A stretch of DNA of 64,000 nucleotides, taken from the NCBI GenBank assembly GCA_033675265.1, contig JAUJYZ010001332.1, positions 218,501 through 282,500 of the forward strand. Reading direction: 5' to 3'. The notes beneath the pieces were generated by a model that was not told the origin of the DNA, ran no database searches, and was given only the letters and a program-made list of their open reading frames with translations. Source of the stretch: Actinostola sp. cb2023 (Eukaryota; Cnidaria; Anthozoa; Actiniaria; Actinostolidae). The translations under genes were made by a program, and so were the position numbers. Below are positions 53,773 to 64,000 of this stretch, piece by piece (the stretch's first letter is position 1; every line of letters starts with the position of its first letter).

Positions 53773-56679
53773 TGCATTTATTCAGCTTTAAGAAAATGTA
53801 TGCTTTTATAAATGTTGGACGAGTGGTTAGCGCGCTACGCGGCTTTCAGTGAACAGTGGTCACGAAGGTCCCCTGGTACCTTTTAAGGTACAATCGGTGC
53901 CTAGTAACACACAGCACTAGTATCGCTAATAATCGCTACAGCAATCAGTTGCAGAACTTGAATTTGTAGCTGAAGACTTGGTGGGGTAAACTGGTACTAT
54001 ACATAGGAAGGATTTTATCAGGCAATCTCAAATCCAGTCGTGACACTATAGCTTATTAATGATAACTTAGAAAAAATAGGCTTACACACTTTTGAATGAA
54101 AAACAGTTATTATATATCGTTCATTTTATTTACAAACTCCAGGAAAGTATAGGAAGACAACCCGGTCAAACTCCACACGAAGAACTGACTTGTCATATCC
54201 AAAAGGAAGTCGTATTTCATTATATCAGTCATATTTGTTCCAGAAAGCTAGGAAACTTGCATACTTACGTATTGCGGTGTCCACTACTTTCAGCTTCAAA
54301 GATGGCAGATATCGAAGAGAAGCGTTTTGTTTACCGGTGTAAGACTAGTACAGTACTCCCATATATATGCTATATAGGTATGTGCCCCAAAATAGGGTAT
54401 GGTTTTTGAACTTCCAGATCCTTAAATTCGATACCATATTTTGCTTCTTCACCATAAAATAAATAAAAATATGCGATCCTTAATAGGGTACAATATTAGA
54501 GATTTCTAATATTAGAGATTTCCAAACCATCCTTTGAAAAATAGGGTCAGGGTTTCGACTTCCCGGCGGCACATCCTAAATGTCCGCGAGTAACCCCGCC
54601 CCCCGGGAGTACATTACGGGATCTTTCTGGATTGCCGAATCGTTTATCTTTGTACCAGTATAACTAATTACAAGCTTTGCGAGAGATTGTACACATTACA
54701 ATCTGCATGAGGCAGAACCAAATGGACATTCCTTAGGCGTGGTTGTCAGAAGGAAATTCTTACTCGTCGACATTCCTAACTTAGGTCTGTACTTTCAAAC
54801 ACGACCTGAACTACAACCTCGGTCTTGGTTCGCAACTAAGTACAAGATATCTAGAGAGTGCGCGTCTGTATATAATAGCGAAACCTAACCTTATCCTCTA
54901 TTTACATCACGTAACTAGACAAAGCTAAACCTGGTGGTCTAAATGTTTTGGTTAAACAAGAGGATTTGTATCGCACAGGAAACTACTTGTTGATCTCATG
55001 ACAAAAACAGTCTGGGTTACTAAATTAACAGACATGCTTTTTTGCAAGTTAAAACTTGCAAAATCATTCAAAGGAAACCCAAGCCACTCTAAATCACTTA
55101 TTCCTCGTTACGTAACATACATCCCTTCTGAAATTAGTGGATCTTTTGATGCACTAGGCTAGAACATGGTAAATAGAAGTAGACGCTGCTAATTGTAATA
55201 CTGAACTATTAAAATGTCCAAAATTAGATCTACCAATCAGTGACAACTCTCGTTTTATCGTTTTTATATAGATCTACCAGGTTTGGTTAGATAAATATTT
55301 TGTTAGCAATAACAAAAAAAAAGAAAAAGAAAAAAGGCTGTTCTTTGTCCTACTAACATTCTACAAGTAGTAAGTGATATAGAGTGGCTTGGGTTTCACT
55401 GGAGTTCTGGTACAAGTTACTGAAGATGCCCGCGCGCGTTAATCACATGTCTTCCAAGTCTTTTATCAAGGTTCATCTTGGTGGACGTTATTGTTTATCA
55501 TGAACAACTGCTGGTGATGCTAATAACTAACATTAACGGTTTCACAGAACTGTTTACCACTTTCCTTGTTAACATAACTTACTAAAAGAATGAGGTCAGG
55601 ACTGTCAAGTTGTCCTCAGCGTGTGTTAATTACTAGACCAATGTTTCGAGAATAACCAATGCACCACTAGATACTTAATTTGGAACCGTTAGGGATAACA
55701 TCAATATCAAGTCATATTATGTTCCGGGGGGGGGGGGGGGGGGGGGGGGGGAGAAATCCTATACGAATGTCAGGGGAATGCTCGTCGGCAATTTTGAAAA
55801 TGACCCCTAAAAGGTACCCGAGTTTCTTCCAATTGGGCGTGGCATGAACTAATGTTCACCCCTAAGAAGTATAAAATATTTATTCCTTTAATTGCATCTT
55901 GCGGTTAATTTGCGATTCCTGAGAACATTCGCAAAACAAATGTTAGGGGGTTAAAATATAATTAATATCATTAATATCTGCAACTGTCATTATTTTATTT
56001 GCTGACAGACATCAGTCCTAAAACGTACCGACTTGGTATCTTCAGGTGGTCCTTTAATCTGAGACCACCTAAGCAGTACCAAATCGCGGATTTCAAACCC
56101 TAAAAGGTACGACGAGCCTTCCCATCACCTCATGTATGGGTGTCCCTCCGGGATTTTGATTAACTTCAAATACCTAATAAAAGACAATATTCCTAATCAT
56201 CTCAACAAGTTATATGATTTATATGATCAAATATTGAGTACTGCATGATATTAACAAATTGTATAAACGAAAATATCGACACAATCAAAGAAGATAACAC
56301 TAGTTATTACGCTAGATAAAATAATCAAGCGAACAAGTTATATGATTTATATGATCAAATATTGAATACTGATATTAACATTGTAAATGAAAAGACCGAC
56401 ACAATCAAATATATCACTACTACTAGGCGCAGATCCGGGGGAAATGTGACCGTTTACCTACCATGTACCATAAACAAGTTTAAAAGAAAAAATTAAACAT
56501 TCAAGAGAGCTACATTTATTTACTGCCACTCTGCACACCGTCACGGCCCTAACAATATTTAACACCTTAGCTTGATGAACCGGCATCATTATAGTTATAT
56601 TAAATGTAACAAGCTACACACCTACCTATTTCACACCTGTCGACGATGCCAAAAACCACGAACAACCGCGACCTGGGTA
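53773..56679. other. No gene recognised
   Basis: AT-rich intergenic DNA. A G-run of about 25 bases stands at 55727-55751. The ORF at 54092-54409 has no family features. Confidence 0.4.
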
Positions 56680-57215
56680 CTTTATCACTATCCTTGTCAA
56701 AACATGAATGATGATTCCTTGATTCCTTCTATACATGCCGAATCAATGCATGCGCAGTAACACAGTAACAGTAACACTATCCTTGTCAAAACATGAATGA
56801 TGATTCCTTGATTCCTTCTATACATGCCGAATCAATGCATGCGCAGTATCACAGTAACAGTAACACTATCCTTGTCAAAACATGAATGATGATTCCTTGA
56901 TTCCTTCTATACATGCCGAATCAATGCATGCGCAGTATCACAGTAACAGTAACACTATCCTTGTCAAAACATGAATGATGATTCCTTGATTCCTTCTATA
57001 CATGCCGAATCAATGCATGCGCAGTAACACAGTAACAGTAACACTATCCTTGTCAAAACATGAATGATGATTCCTTGATTCCTTCTATACATGCCGAATC
57101 AATGCATGCGCAGTAACACAGTAACAGTAACACTCTCCTTGTCAAAACATGAATGATGATTCCTTGATTCCTTCTATACATGCCAAATCAATGCATGCGC
57201 AGTAACACAGACAGG
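56680..57215. repeat. 89-bp tandem repeat, six copies
   Basis: CCTTGTCAAAACATGAATGA recurs at an exact 89-bp step from about 56692. The unit includes AATCAATGCATGCGCAGTA. Copies are almost the same, indicating recent expansion. Confidence 0.95.
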
Positions 57216-57268
57216 TTGGGAGTGACAGCACTTCCCTGCTGTGTGACACGTTGGTGCATGAGAGATGA

Positions 57269-57555
57269 TATACACCTATTTCAAATAACGTTGTCGCGTT
57301 CAAAGCAACAACCGTCAAGCCAAGACCGAAATGAATGCTGGTTTTGTGTTGGCAAATTATTCAAATCAGACCTATTTTCTATGGATCGAAGTGTGATATG
57401 CAAACGAGCACGTGGAAATGTTCACATTTTGTAATTAGTCCTTATAGAAACAATTGTGATTTAAATAATTGCAAACACAAAACCAGCATTCACTTCGGTC
57501 TTGGCTTGACGCTTGTTGCTTTGAACGCGACAACGTTATTTGAAATAGGTGTATA
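57269..57555. mobile_element. TA-type MITE, longest family member here
   Basis: 287 bp, ends TATACACCTATTTCAAAT / ATTTGAAATAGGTGTATA, near-perfect inverted arms with GTCAAGCCAAGACCG. Confidence 0.75.
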
Positions 57556-57663
57556 TAACTGCACAACATTGACAAACACTGCAGCTAATGGGGCACCCTT
57601 TAACCTGTAAACGACGGGGAAACGCCAAATTAAATGGACCAGAAGTGCACTGGACCAGGGATA

Positions 57664-57905
57664 CTAGAGAACTTTTAAAAGCAGCAGACGTTTTTGTCAA
57701 TACGGACGGCGCGCGCACTGACGAATAATGTTCAAAACGACCCAGCGTTGACGTCCGTGAAGGCAATCTACGACGTGAAAACAGGTGAAGTGCCGCCGTA
57801 GATTGCCATCAAGGACGTCGACGTTCGTTTGGAACATCATTCTTCAGTGCGCGCGCCGTCCGCGTTGTCAAAAACGTCTCAGTGCTGCTTACGCGCTCCC
57901 TAGTT
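57664..57905. repeat. Inverted repeat, 240 bp
   Basis: Arms around GACGGCGCGCGCACTGA and TCAGTGCGCGCGCCGTC, GGCAATCTACG at the inner turn. Confidence 0.75.
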
Positions 57906-58083
57906 ATAACTGCTTTCAGCGTATGTCAGTACCATTCGTTATCGATCGGTTCTTGCAGGGGCAGGACTGATCGTGTTGAGTTACACTCGCCTTGCAAGTT
58001 GTTCAAGGTCGAATAAGTTAGACGTCATTAGTTTTTGCAGTATTCACTGTTTATAACTCTTTGAAATATCGATATATTATATT

Positions 58084-58275
58084 TAAGCTTTATAAAATGG
58101 TTTTCCATGTTTTGTGCTCTTATATCAACACGCGGGATGTTGGGGAGAACACGAGAAAAGCTTTAAAATCACGAGCCTCCGGCGAGTGATTTTAAAGCTT
58201 TTCAAGTGTTCTCTCAACATCCCAAGTGTTGATATAAGAGCACAAAACATGGAAAACCATTTTATAAGGCTTTTA
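58084..58275. repeat. Near-perfect palindrome, 190 bp
   Basis: AAAATGGTTTTCCATGTTTT ... turn near 58178 ... and the reverse complement. Able to form a long hairpin. TGTGCTCTTATATCA recurs near 59253. Confidence 0.85.
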
Positions 58276-59799
58276 TAAAATAACTGCAAGGATTTCTTTC
58301 GTAAAAATCCTTTATTTACGCGAGGTTTTACTGATCAAATTTTCAATTCTCCTGAAAAGCGTCAGAAATCGCCCATCATCCAATCAAATCTCACGAAAGA
58401 AATCAAAATGGCAAGCGAACTCGACAACTTTCGTCAGTGTGCCGTTTTCCCGTTTGGTCAGTTTTGACACGAAAAACGTTTTGAAGAATGCTATTTTCTG
58501 TCAGAAAATTACAGAAGAATGCTTGTTACACTTTGTTTTTGTATTCTGTGAACACGAAACACGAAGAAAAGTGAGAAAAGCTGAGCCGAATCACGATCAA
58601 TGACGAAGAGTCCTCAAACTTTCTGAAATATTTGACAACTAGATGAATGGAGCACGAAGTCAGGTAGCCAAATATCCACAGTTTTTGTCGTATTTTTGAA
58701 TCTTTTCATCGCTTTTCTCGACAAGAATGTATAAACGATGGACGTCTGAGACATTTCAAGATATTTTTTCTCTTTGACATATTTTACTAGAGATATGAAT
58801 GTTCAGGTGAACCCGCCGTGTAGCTGTGTAGCTACAAGAATCGCTCTGTTTTCACTCTTTTGTCAGTATAAATACGGCTATCTTTTCTTGATATTTTCAG
58901 CCGTACACTTGAGAAAATATGTGTAGCTATATAACTTACAAAATGGTTAGTATGTGATTGAGAACACTGAGCCGTTATATTTAGTTTTCTTCGTTATTGT
59001 GGACAAAAATAATTGGACAATTCGTCGAGTTTGTTTCTTGCCGTGTTTGAATTCTTGCAAAATTAATTTTCGGGTTAAAATCATCAAAATCACATCTACA
59101 TAGAACTTGAACTTAACTAAACAAGAAAAACTGTAATTCTATGGCTTTTGTTTAGTAAATAAAACATGTTTGACAACAGAAAAAAATACTTTTGTGGTCG
59201 ATCAAATCCACTGCATCGCTTCAAGGTCGTTCAAGGTCATGAACCATGTTTATGTGCTCTTATATCACATAGCTTTTTAGCCAATCAGAGCGCGCGTTAT
59301 ATATATGTTATTTTATAAATATATATATAGAGAGAGAGAGTCTCGTGCAGCATTGTACGCAGCAAAAACAAGTATTAGCATGTGTTTTGTAGTATAAAAC
59401 ATTGGTCGTCGATTGACATTATTTTATATTCATGTGAGTATCGTAGCGCACGCAGGACAGTTCTAGGTAGGTGTTGTGCCATTGTTAGTTGACCAGTTTT
59501 TAGGGGAATTCCCCTCAGCACGGAGCTGCTTTATTTCCCTTAGCTTATATCCTTAATTGGCAATTGTTTTTGTTAAATTAAGTTCCCCGGGAAGTCCTGT
59601 TTGGGTTATGTCTCACCAGTTTTTCATTTAATAAGTTTATACGTATTAATTCTGGTAGTCAAGTCGAGAAATAAATGAGTTGGAAAACTAAATATTGAAA
59701 GGATCGCTATCAACATAGCACCTGAGAAAGGTACGTACGTTCTAACACATATGTCTTTTCCGTTTTTAAGAAATATATAACTATCATCATTATTATTAT
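58276..59799. other. No gene recognised
   Basis: Between the palindrome and the Penelope element. It ends with an AGAG run near 59330. No exon-like frame. Confidence 0.4.
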
Positions 59800-59846
59800 T
59801 GAATTGAGGGTATTTAACTTCGTCAGGCAAAGGGAATAGACGACAA

Positions 59847-59893
59847 ACGCGTATTCAGACGTTTCGCCGGTGAAGGCTTCATCAGTGGTATAT
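59847..59893 (-). ncRNA. Hammerhead-ribozyme-like motif in left Penelope terminal repeat
   Basis: On the minus strand, 59885-59858 reads CTGATGA, then A, GCC-TTCACC-GGC (stem II), GAAAC, GTC. Outside, CA/TG and then TAT/ATA can pair as stem I with a small internal loop. Stem III is minimal, as in the short hammerheads described in Penelope-like elements. One unpaired A between CTGATGA and stem II departs from the textbook core, so activity is uncertain. Confidence 0.6.
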
Positions 59894-60019
59894 TTTAAAC
59901 TGAGAATCACTATCTTAAATGACTTACATTTGAATTCTGAAATACCCAATGGTATTTAGTTGATTAAACAATGCTTTACATAATCACAATAGTAGTGTCC
60001 TGGGAATAGTAATGACAAT

Positions 60020-60472
60020 ATAGTTATATGCAGAGAAACCTGCCTACACAGCCATTCATGATGTTAGTTGAATGTTTTCTTATTTCAAGTGCTTCGATAA
60101 CTTTACGCTCTTTGGGGAATTTGATGTTTGTGTGAAGTATTTTCCATCTAATTGGAGATTCTTTCAGGAAGTTGGCAGAGTGTGATGCCAAATGTGTAAA
60201 CACGGTCTGGCCTCGGAGGTGTTCTTTGATCCGTGAACCAATGGTGCGTCCTGTTTCTCCAATGTAGACTGCTTGACAGTAAGAACACTTAATGTGGTAG
60301 ATGGTATATTCTTTGTCAGACATCTATTTTCCCTTTCGGCCAGCACACATGTCTCACATTCGCTTGGACAATTTTGCTTAACTTTAGGCGCTGCGAAGAT
60401 CTTTGAGAGTGGTCGTCCGTTCATGAAGTGTATTCTAATACTGTCAATACCAGATCGTCGTATAACAGACAA
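60020..60472 (-). pseudogene. GIY-YIG endonuclease of the inverted left arm
   Basis: Nearly the same protein as at 61822-62214 but split over two frames: the 5' part (FMNGRPLSKIFAAPKV) ends where AATACC of the right copy is AATATACC here. The 2-bp gain shifts the frame before the VYIGETGR core. Both arms are therefore dead, with different lesions. Confidence 0.85.
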
Positions 60473-60625
60473 TGTGCGTCGTTTCTAAGCGACACGTATA
60501 CCATCCCCCTCCTAACCAAGTGGTAAGACAAGTCAAAACGACTAGTTGCTCTCGACGACAACCACTATGAAGACATCCTTCGTAAAAGTACCATTGAAAC
60601 GGGAAACTACAAGCCAAAAAAGAAG

Positions 60626-61561
60626 TTGAATCTCCCCAGGACGGAAATGATACGATTCAATGGACAACTTAACAAGATTGCAGATAAGTATCGAAAACAC
60701 GACCCCAAACTCTGGCAAGATCTTAAGAGCAACACTTGCAGTGAACCACTACCCTGCTCGGCCTATTGCCTACCTAAAGATCACAAAGTGGGATACCTGA
60801 AAGGCCGACCAATACATGCAGCTACCGACACCCCTGCCACACGTCTGTCTAAATTCATGGCGAATTCACTAAATACACTCTTAAGACATGTACCGGCCCA
60901 TCTTAAGAACACATAAGAATTTATCAAGTTCTTATCTGATATCGACGGAGAAGTTAAGGGTTTTTGCAGCCTTGATGTCTGTAATTTGTATGGCTCCATT
61001 CCACTGGAGGATATAGACACAACTACACCCAGTGTTTTCTCTGTGGCTAAACACTTCTTTTCAAAGTATAAATCGGATTGCGAACTGAAAGGTTTAAATG
61101 ATGACGATTTTGAATCATTTCTCCGACTCTGTCTGACGAGCGACGTAATCCTGATCGGAGATAAAGGCTATACCCAGAAGACTGGACTCGCCATGGGGAA
61201 CAACCTTGCCCCAGCACTAGCAATCATTTACATGAACGAGATCGACATACAGATACTATGCCAATTTCAGGACAAAGCCTTGATGTCACTCAAACGCTAC
61301 ATCGACGATATCTTCATCGCATGGATGTCTGATGGGATCACTGCAGAGGAAATACTATCTACCGCTAATAGCTTGAATACTGCACTGAAATTCACCATTG
61401 AGATGCCACAAGACAACCAACTACCATTTCTGGACACCATGGTTTCTCTGGACCATGAGAGCGATCATTCTCTACCACACTATATGTCAAGCCCATACAT
61501 AGCCAGTGTATTGTACCGTGGGATAGTCATGGCCCCATATCATCCAAGAGAGCTATTTTGA
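60626..61561 (+). pseudogene. Penelope-type reverse transcriptase, broken
   Basis: Same frame throughout, interrupted by TAA at 60914. Visible motifs in order: LPKDHKVGYLKGRPI, motif A (SLDVCNLYGSIP), motif B (TGLAMGNNLAPALAIIY), motif C (KRYIDDIFIAW, the Y-x-D-D catalytic pair), and NQLPFLDTMV. The frame is lost at 61561 and resumes in another frame at 61602. The RT copies element RNA at a nicked target in PLEs. The upstream N-terminal region (60500-60625) is also degraded. Confidence 0.85.
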
Positions 61562-61821
61562 TTGGAGAGACGAGGAGAGCTATTTCACGTTCAACAGAAC
61601 ATTGTCACTACGTAAAATTACATCAATATTCATTCAGAACGGTTATCCCAAGAAGTTTGTCAAAACAACCATTAAGCGCACGCTGCGGAACGCACCGACT
61701 ACAGAAGATCATCAAAGTGATATCTATCTAAAAATCCCATTCATAAACGAGGAACTGAAACGACGCACATTGTCTAGCTGTTATACGACGATCTGGTATT
61801 GGCAGTATTAGAATACACTTC

Positions 61822-62214
61822 ATGAACGGACGACCACTCTCAAAGATCTTCGCAGCGCCTAAAGTTAAGCAAAATTGTCCAAGCGAATGTGAGACCTGTG
61901 TGCTGGCCGAAAGGGAAAATAGATGTCTGACAAAGAATACCATCTACCACATTAAGTGTTCTTACTGTCAAGCAGTCTACTTTGGAGAAACAGGACGCAC
62001 CATTGGTTCACGGATCAAAGAACACCTCCGAGGCCAGACCGTGTTTACACATTTGGCATCACACTCTGCCAACTTCCTGAAAGAATCTCCAATTAGATGG
62101 AAAATACTTCACACAAACATCAAATTCCCCAAAGAGCGTAAAGTTATCGAAGCACTTGAAATAAGAAAACATTCAACTAACATCATGAATGTAGGCAGGT
62201 TTCTCTGCATATAA
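61822..62214 (+). pseudogene. GIY-YIG endonuclease of the right Penelope arm
   Basis: 131 codons open. Zinc-finger-like CPSECETC, then IYHIKCSYCQAVYFGETGR (the GIY-YIG core, here IYHI...YFGETG), SRIKEHLRG, and ERKVIEALEIRKH. It is the C-terminal domain of the Penelope polyprotein but is no longer in frame with the RT. Confidence 0.85.
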
Positions 62215-62231
62215 CTATATTGTCATTACTA

Positions 62232-62513
62232 CAGTCATTTGCACAAATTCTGGACGCTAAGAAATATCAATATATCAATATATCGGGTGCATTATGGGTA
62301 ATTAAATAATCGAAAATTCCCCTTAAAGCGGGTTAACGCCAGCAAAGTTGGTAGAAATAATTAGTATAATGTTTATTTTAGTCATACGTTGTTTTTTTTT
62401 GCTTCATTTAATACGTTAGGAAACTCAAAATAGTATTATTTAATTACCCATAATGCACCCGATATACTGATATATTGATATATCATGGCGGCCAGAATTT
62501 TTGCAAATGACTG
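62232..62513. mobile_element. TA-target MITE inserted in the right Penelope arm
   Basis: 282 bp, ends CAGTCATTTGC and GCAAATGACTG, long inverted repeats with TATCAATATATC. Flanked by TA on both sides; the left Penelope arm has the empty site with a single TA. The insertion is therefore younger than the arm duplication. Tc1/mariner-type ends. Confidence 0.85.
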
Positions 62514-62632
62514 TATTCCCAGGACACTACTATTGTAATTATATAAAGTATTGTTTAATCAACTAAATACCATTGGGTATTTCAGAATTCAAATGTAAGT
62601 CATTTAAGATAGTGATTCTCAGTTTAAAAAAT

Positions 62633-62678
62633 ATACCACTGCATGATGAAGCCTTCACAGGCGAAACGTCTGAATACG
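62633..62678 (+). ncRNA. Disrupted hammerhead-like motif in right Penelope terminal repeat
   Basis: Counterpart of the left motif. Stem II (GCC-TTCACA-GGC) and GAAACGTC are kept, but the core CTGATGA is split by four extra bases (CTGCATGATGA), probably destroying it. Confidence 0.55.
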
Positions 62679-62729
62679 CGTTTGTCGTCTATTCCCTTTG
62701 CCTGACGAAGTTAAATACCCTCAATTCAT

Positions 62730-62762
62730 ATATTACCAGGCATGGCATCTAATAACTGTTCT

Positions 62763-62797
<35 letters not shown>

Positions 62798-63339
62798 GAC
62801 CGAATGCAATAATGGCGGAATCAGTAAATCTCATTGTGTATAGTAGTGATATGTTACAGCCATCGTTTCAAAGAGTATAATAACAAAAACAAACCTACAA
62901 GACTTTAGAGCGATTCTACAAAAAATGTAAAAAGTTATAGCGAATTGAAATCACAAAGATTTGTATGGGAAATTGAGTTTTGGACTGACTAGCCTCGTTT
63001 CCATGCAATTGCTAGAATTCAAATGGTTATAACTTTACTAGGGTTTCATTTAAATTGATGGGCTTTTGATGTATTACTAGACTATGTATGTTCTTTCAAA
63101 AAATGATAAATAAGTGGTGGGGGAGGGCTGCTATGTTTGGGGGGAGGGTCACGATTTTTTAAGCGCTACTTTGGGGAGGATCACAATTTTTTAATTTGAG
63201 TTTTGTGGAGGGTCATCATTTTTAACCTCATTTTTATAAACCAAGTCTTCATCACTAATCAGTATCTATTATCAAGCTCTCGCTCCTTGTTCTATTTGGC
63301 AAATTTGAACATGAAAGACCATCGAAATGTGCTCATTAT
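62730..63339. other. No gene recognised; (ATT)n tract
   Basis: ATT microsatellite at 62763-62797, purine-rich GGGGGAGGG stretch at 63117-63180. No supported coding. Confidence 0.5.
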
Positions 63340-63910
63340 CCATACGTGTAAATCACAAATAGCTCTTGGAGAACCGCTGAAAATAGCATTTTCGACCCTC
63401 TGGATTTCAAAATTTTCTGGGGGAGCATGCCCCCAAAACCCCTACCGGCTTACGCCTACCTACGTGCAAATTAGCGATACGTGTAAATCACAAATAGCAC
63501 TTGGAGAACACTGGAAATAGCATTTTCGACCAGCTATATAGCTAGATTTCAAAATTTTCTGGAGGAGCATGCCCCCAAACCCCCTACCGATTCACGCCTA
63601 CGGCGCTCGCTACTGTACACATGCAAATTAGCGATACTTGTAAATACACAAATAGCTTTTGGAGAACGCTGGAAATAGCATTTTCGACCCTCTAGATTTC
63701 AAAATTTTCTGGGGGAGCATGCCCCCAAACCCCCTACCGGCTTACGCCTATGGCGCTCGCTACTGAAAGTGCAAATTAGCGATACGTGTAAATCACAAAT
63801 AGCTCTTGCAGAAAGCTGGAAATTGCATTTTAGACCCTCTGGATTTCACAATTTTCAGGGGGAGCATGCCCCTAAACCCCCTAGCGTCTCACGCTTACAG
63901 CGCTCGCTAC
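63340..63910. repeat. Tandem repeat of about 135-155 bp, four copies
   Basis: Each unit has CGTGTAAATCACAAATAGCT, GCATTTTCGACC, GGGGGAGCATGCCCCCAAAC and CGGCTTACGCCTA. Unit length varies by small insertions (CGGCGCTCGCTAC present in later copies). Confidence 0.85.
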
Positions 63911-64000
63911 ACGTGCAACCCCTGGTTCCTTGTTATCGGCTAAAAAGCTCCATAAATATGCATATTTACGTATGGGATTTATTGTTGAGATGTACAGTAT

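Larger units (their letters stand above)
59800..62729. mobile_element. Penelope-like element with inverted 5' partial copy
   Basis: Right part (+, about 60490-62729): reverse transcriptase, GIY-YIG endonuclease and 3' terminal region. Left part (-, about 60487-59800) is an inverted copy of the endonuclease and 3' region, matching 61757-62729. The two meet head to head near 60488. Homology of both arms stops after CCCTCAATTCA. Such an inverted, truncated extra end is characteristic of Penelope-like elements. Stops and frameshifts in all reading frames mark it as non-functional. Confidence 0.85.

Overview
This is a window of intron-rich, AT-rich animal nuclear DNA crowded with repeats. There are no bacterial operons, CRISPR arrays or rRNA genes, and I found no convincing tRNA gene. 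Genes have phased introns with GT-AG borders and belong to metazoan families (EGF-laminin G extracellular protein, GT43 glucuronyltransferase, class A GPCR). The mix of such genes with many short palindromic DNA elements and a Penelope-like retroelement fits a cnidarian, probably an anthozoan. That placement is an inference from general character, not proof.

Layout. (1) 484-25181, + strand: the 3' part of one large gene that starts upstream of the window. I could place 23 in-frame exons: a chain of EGF-like modules (almost one per exon, all introns between modules in phase 1), short linker exons, a laminin-G-type domain over four exons, and one long last exon coding a repeat-rich, basic tail. 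Total coding length is about 1547 residues. (2) 25300-32500: repeats, a local segmental duplication, and exon-like fragments. (3) 32950-38217: a divergent pair of related genes, one on each strand, each with a signal-peptide exon, one phase-1 intron, and a long exon coding a Q/N/P/G-rich repeat protein with a basic C-terminus. The minus-strand member looks frameshifted near its 3' end. (4) 38220-41570: repeats. (5) 41580-46100, - strand: a complete four-exon beta-1,3-glucuronyltransferase gene (372 residues); an 8-bp satellite of about 650 bp abuts one splice donor. (6) 49328-50428, - strand: a class A GPCR whose frame is cut by a 153-bp palindromic element just after the DRY motif. (7) 50430-59800: no gene recognised, only repeats. 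(8) 59800-62729: a decayed Penelope-like element with an inverted partial copy at its 5' side; both ends carry hammerhead-ribozyme-like motifs. (9) 62730-64000: repeats.

How the genes relate. The three repeat-rich secreted products (the EGF/LamG tail and the divergent pair) share low complexity, dibasic clusters and Lys/Arg-rich C-termini, so they may all be extracellular matrix components. The GT43 enzyme makes glycosaminoglycan linkers and so also serves matrix biology. No operon-type linkage is implied.

The strongest second-look items are the ribozyme-bearing inverted Penelope element, the element inserted in the GPCR (possible new intron or gene break), the divergent paralogue pair with its homopolymer frameshift, and the EGF-LamG-repeat-tail architecture.
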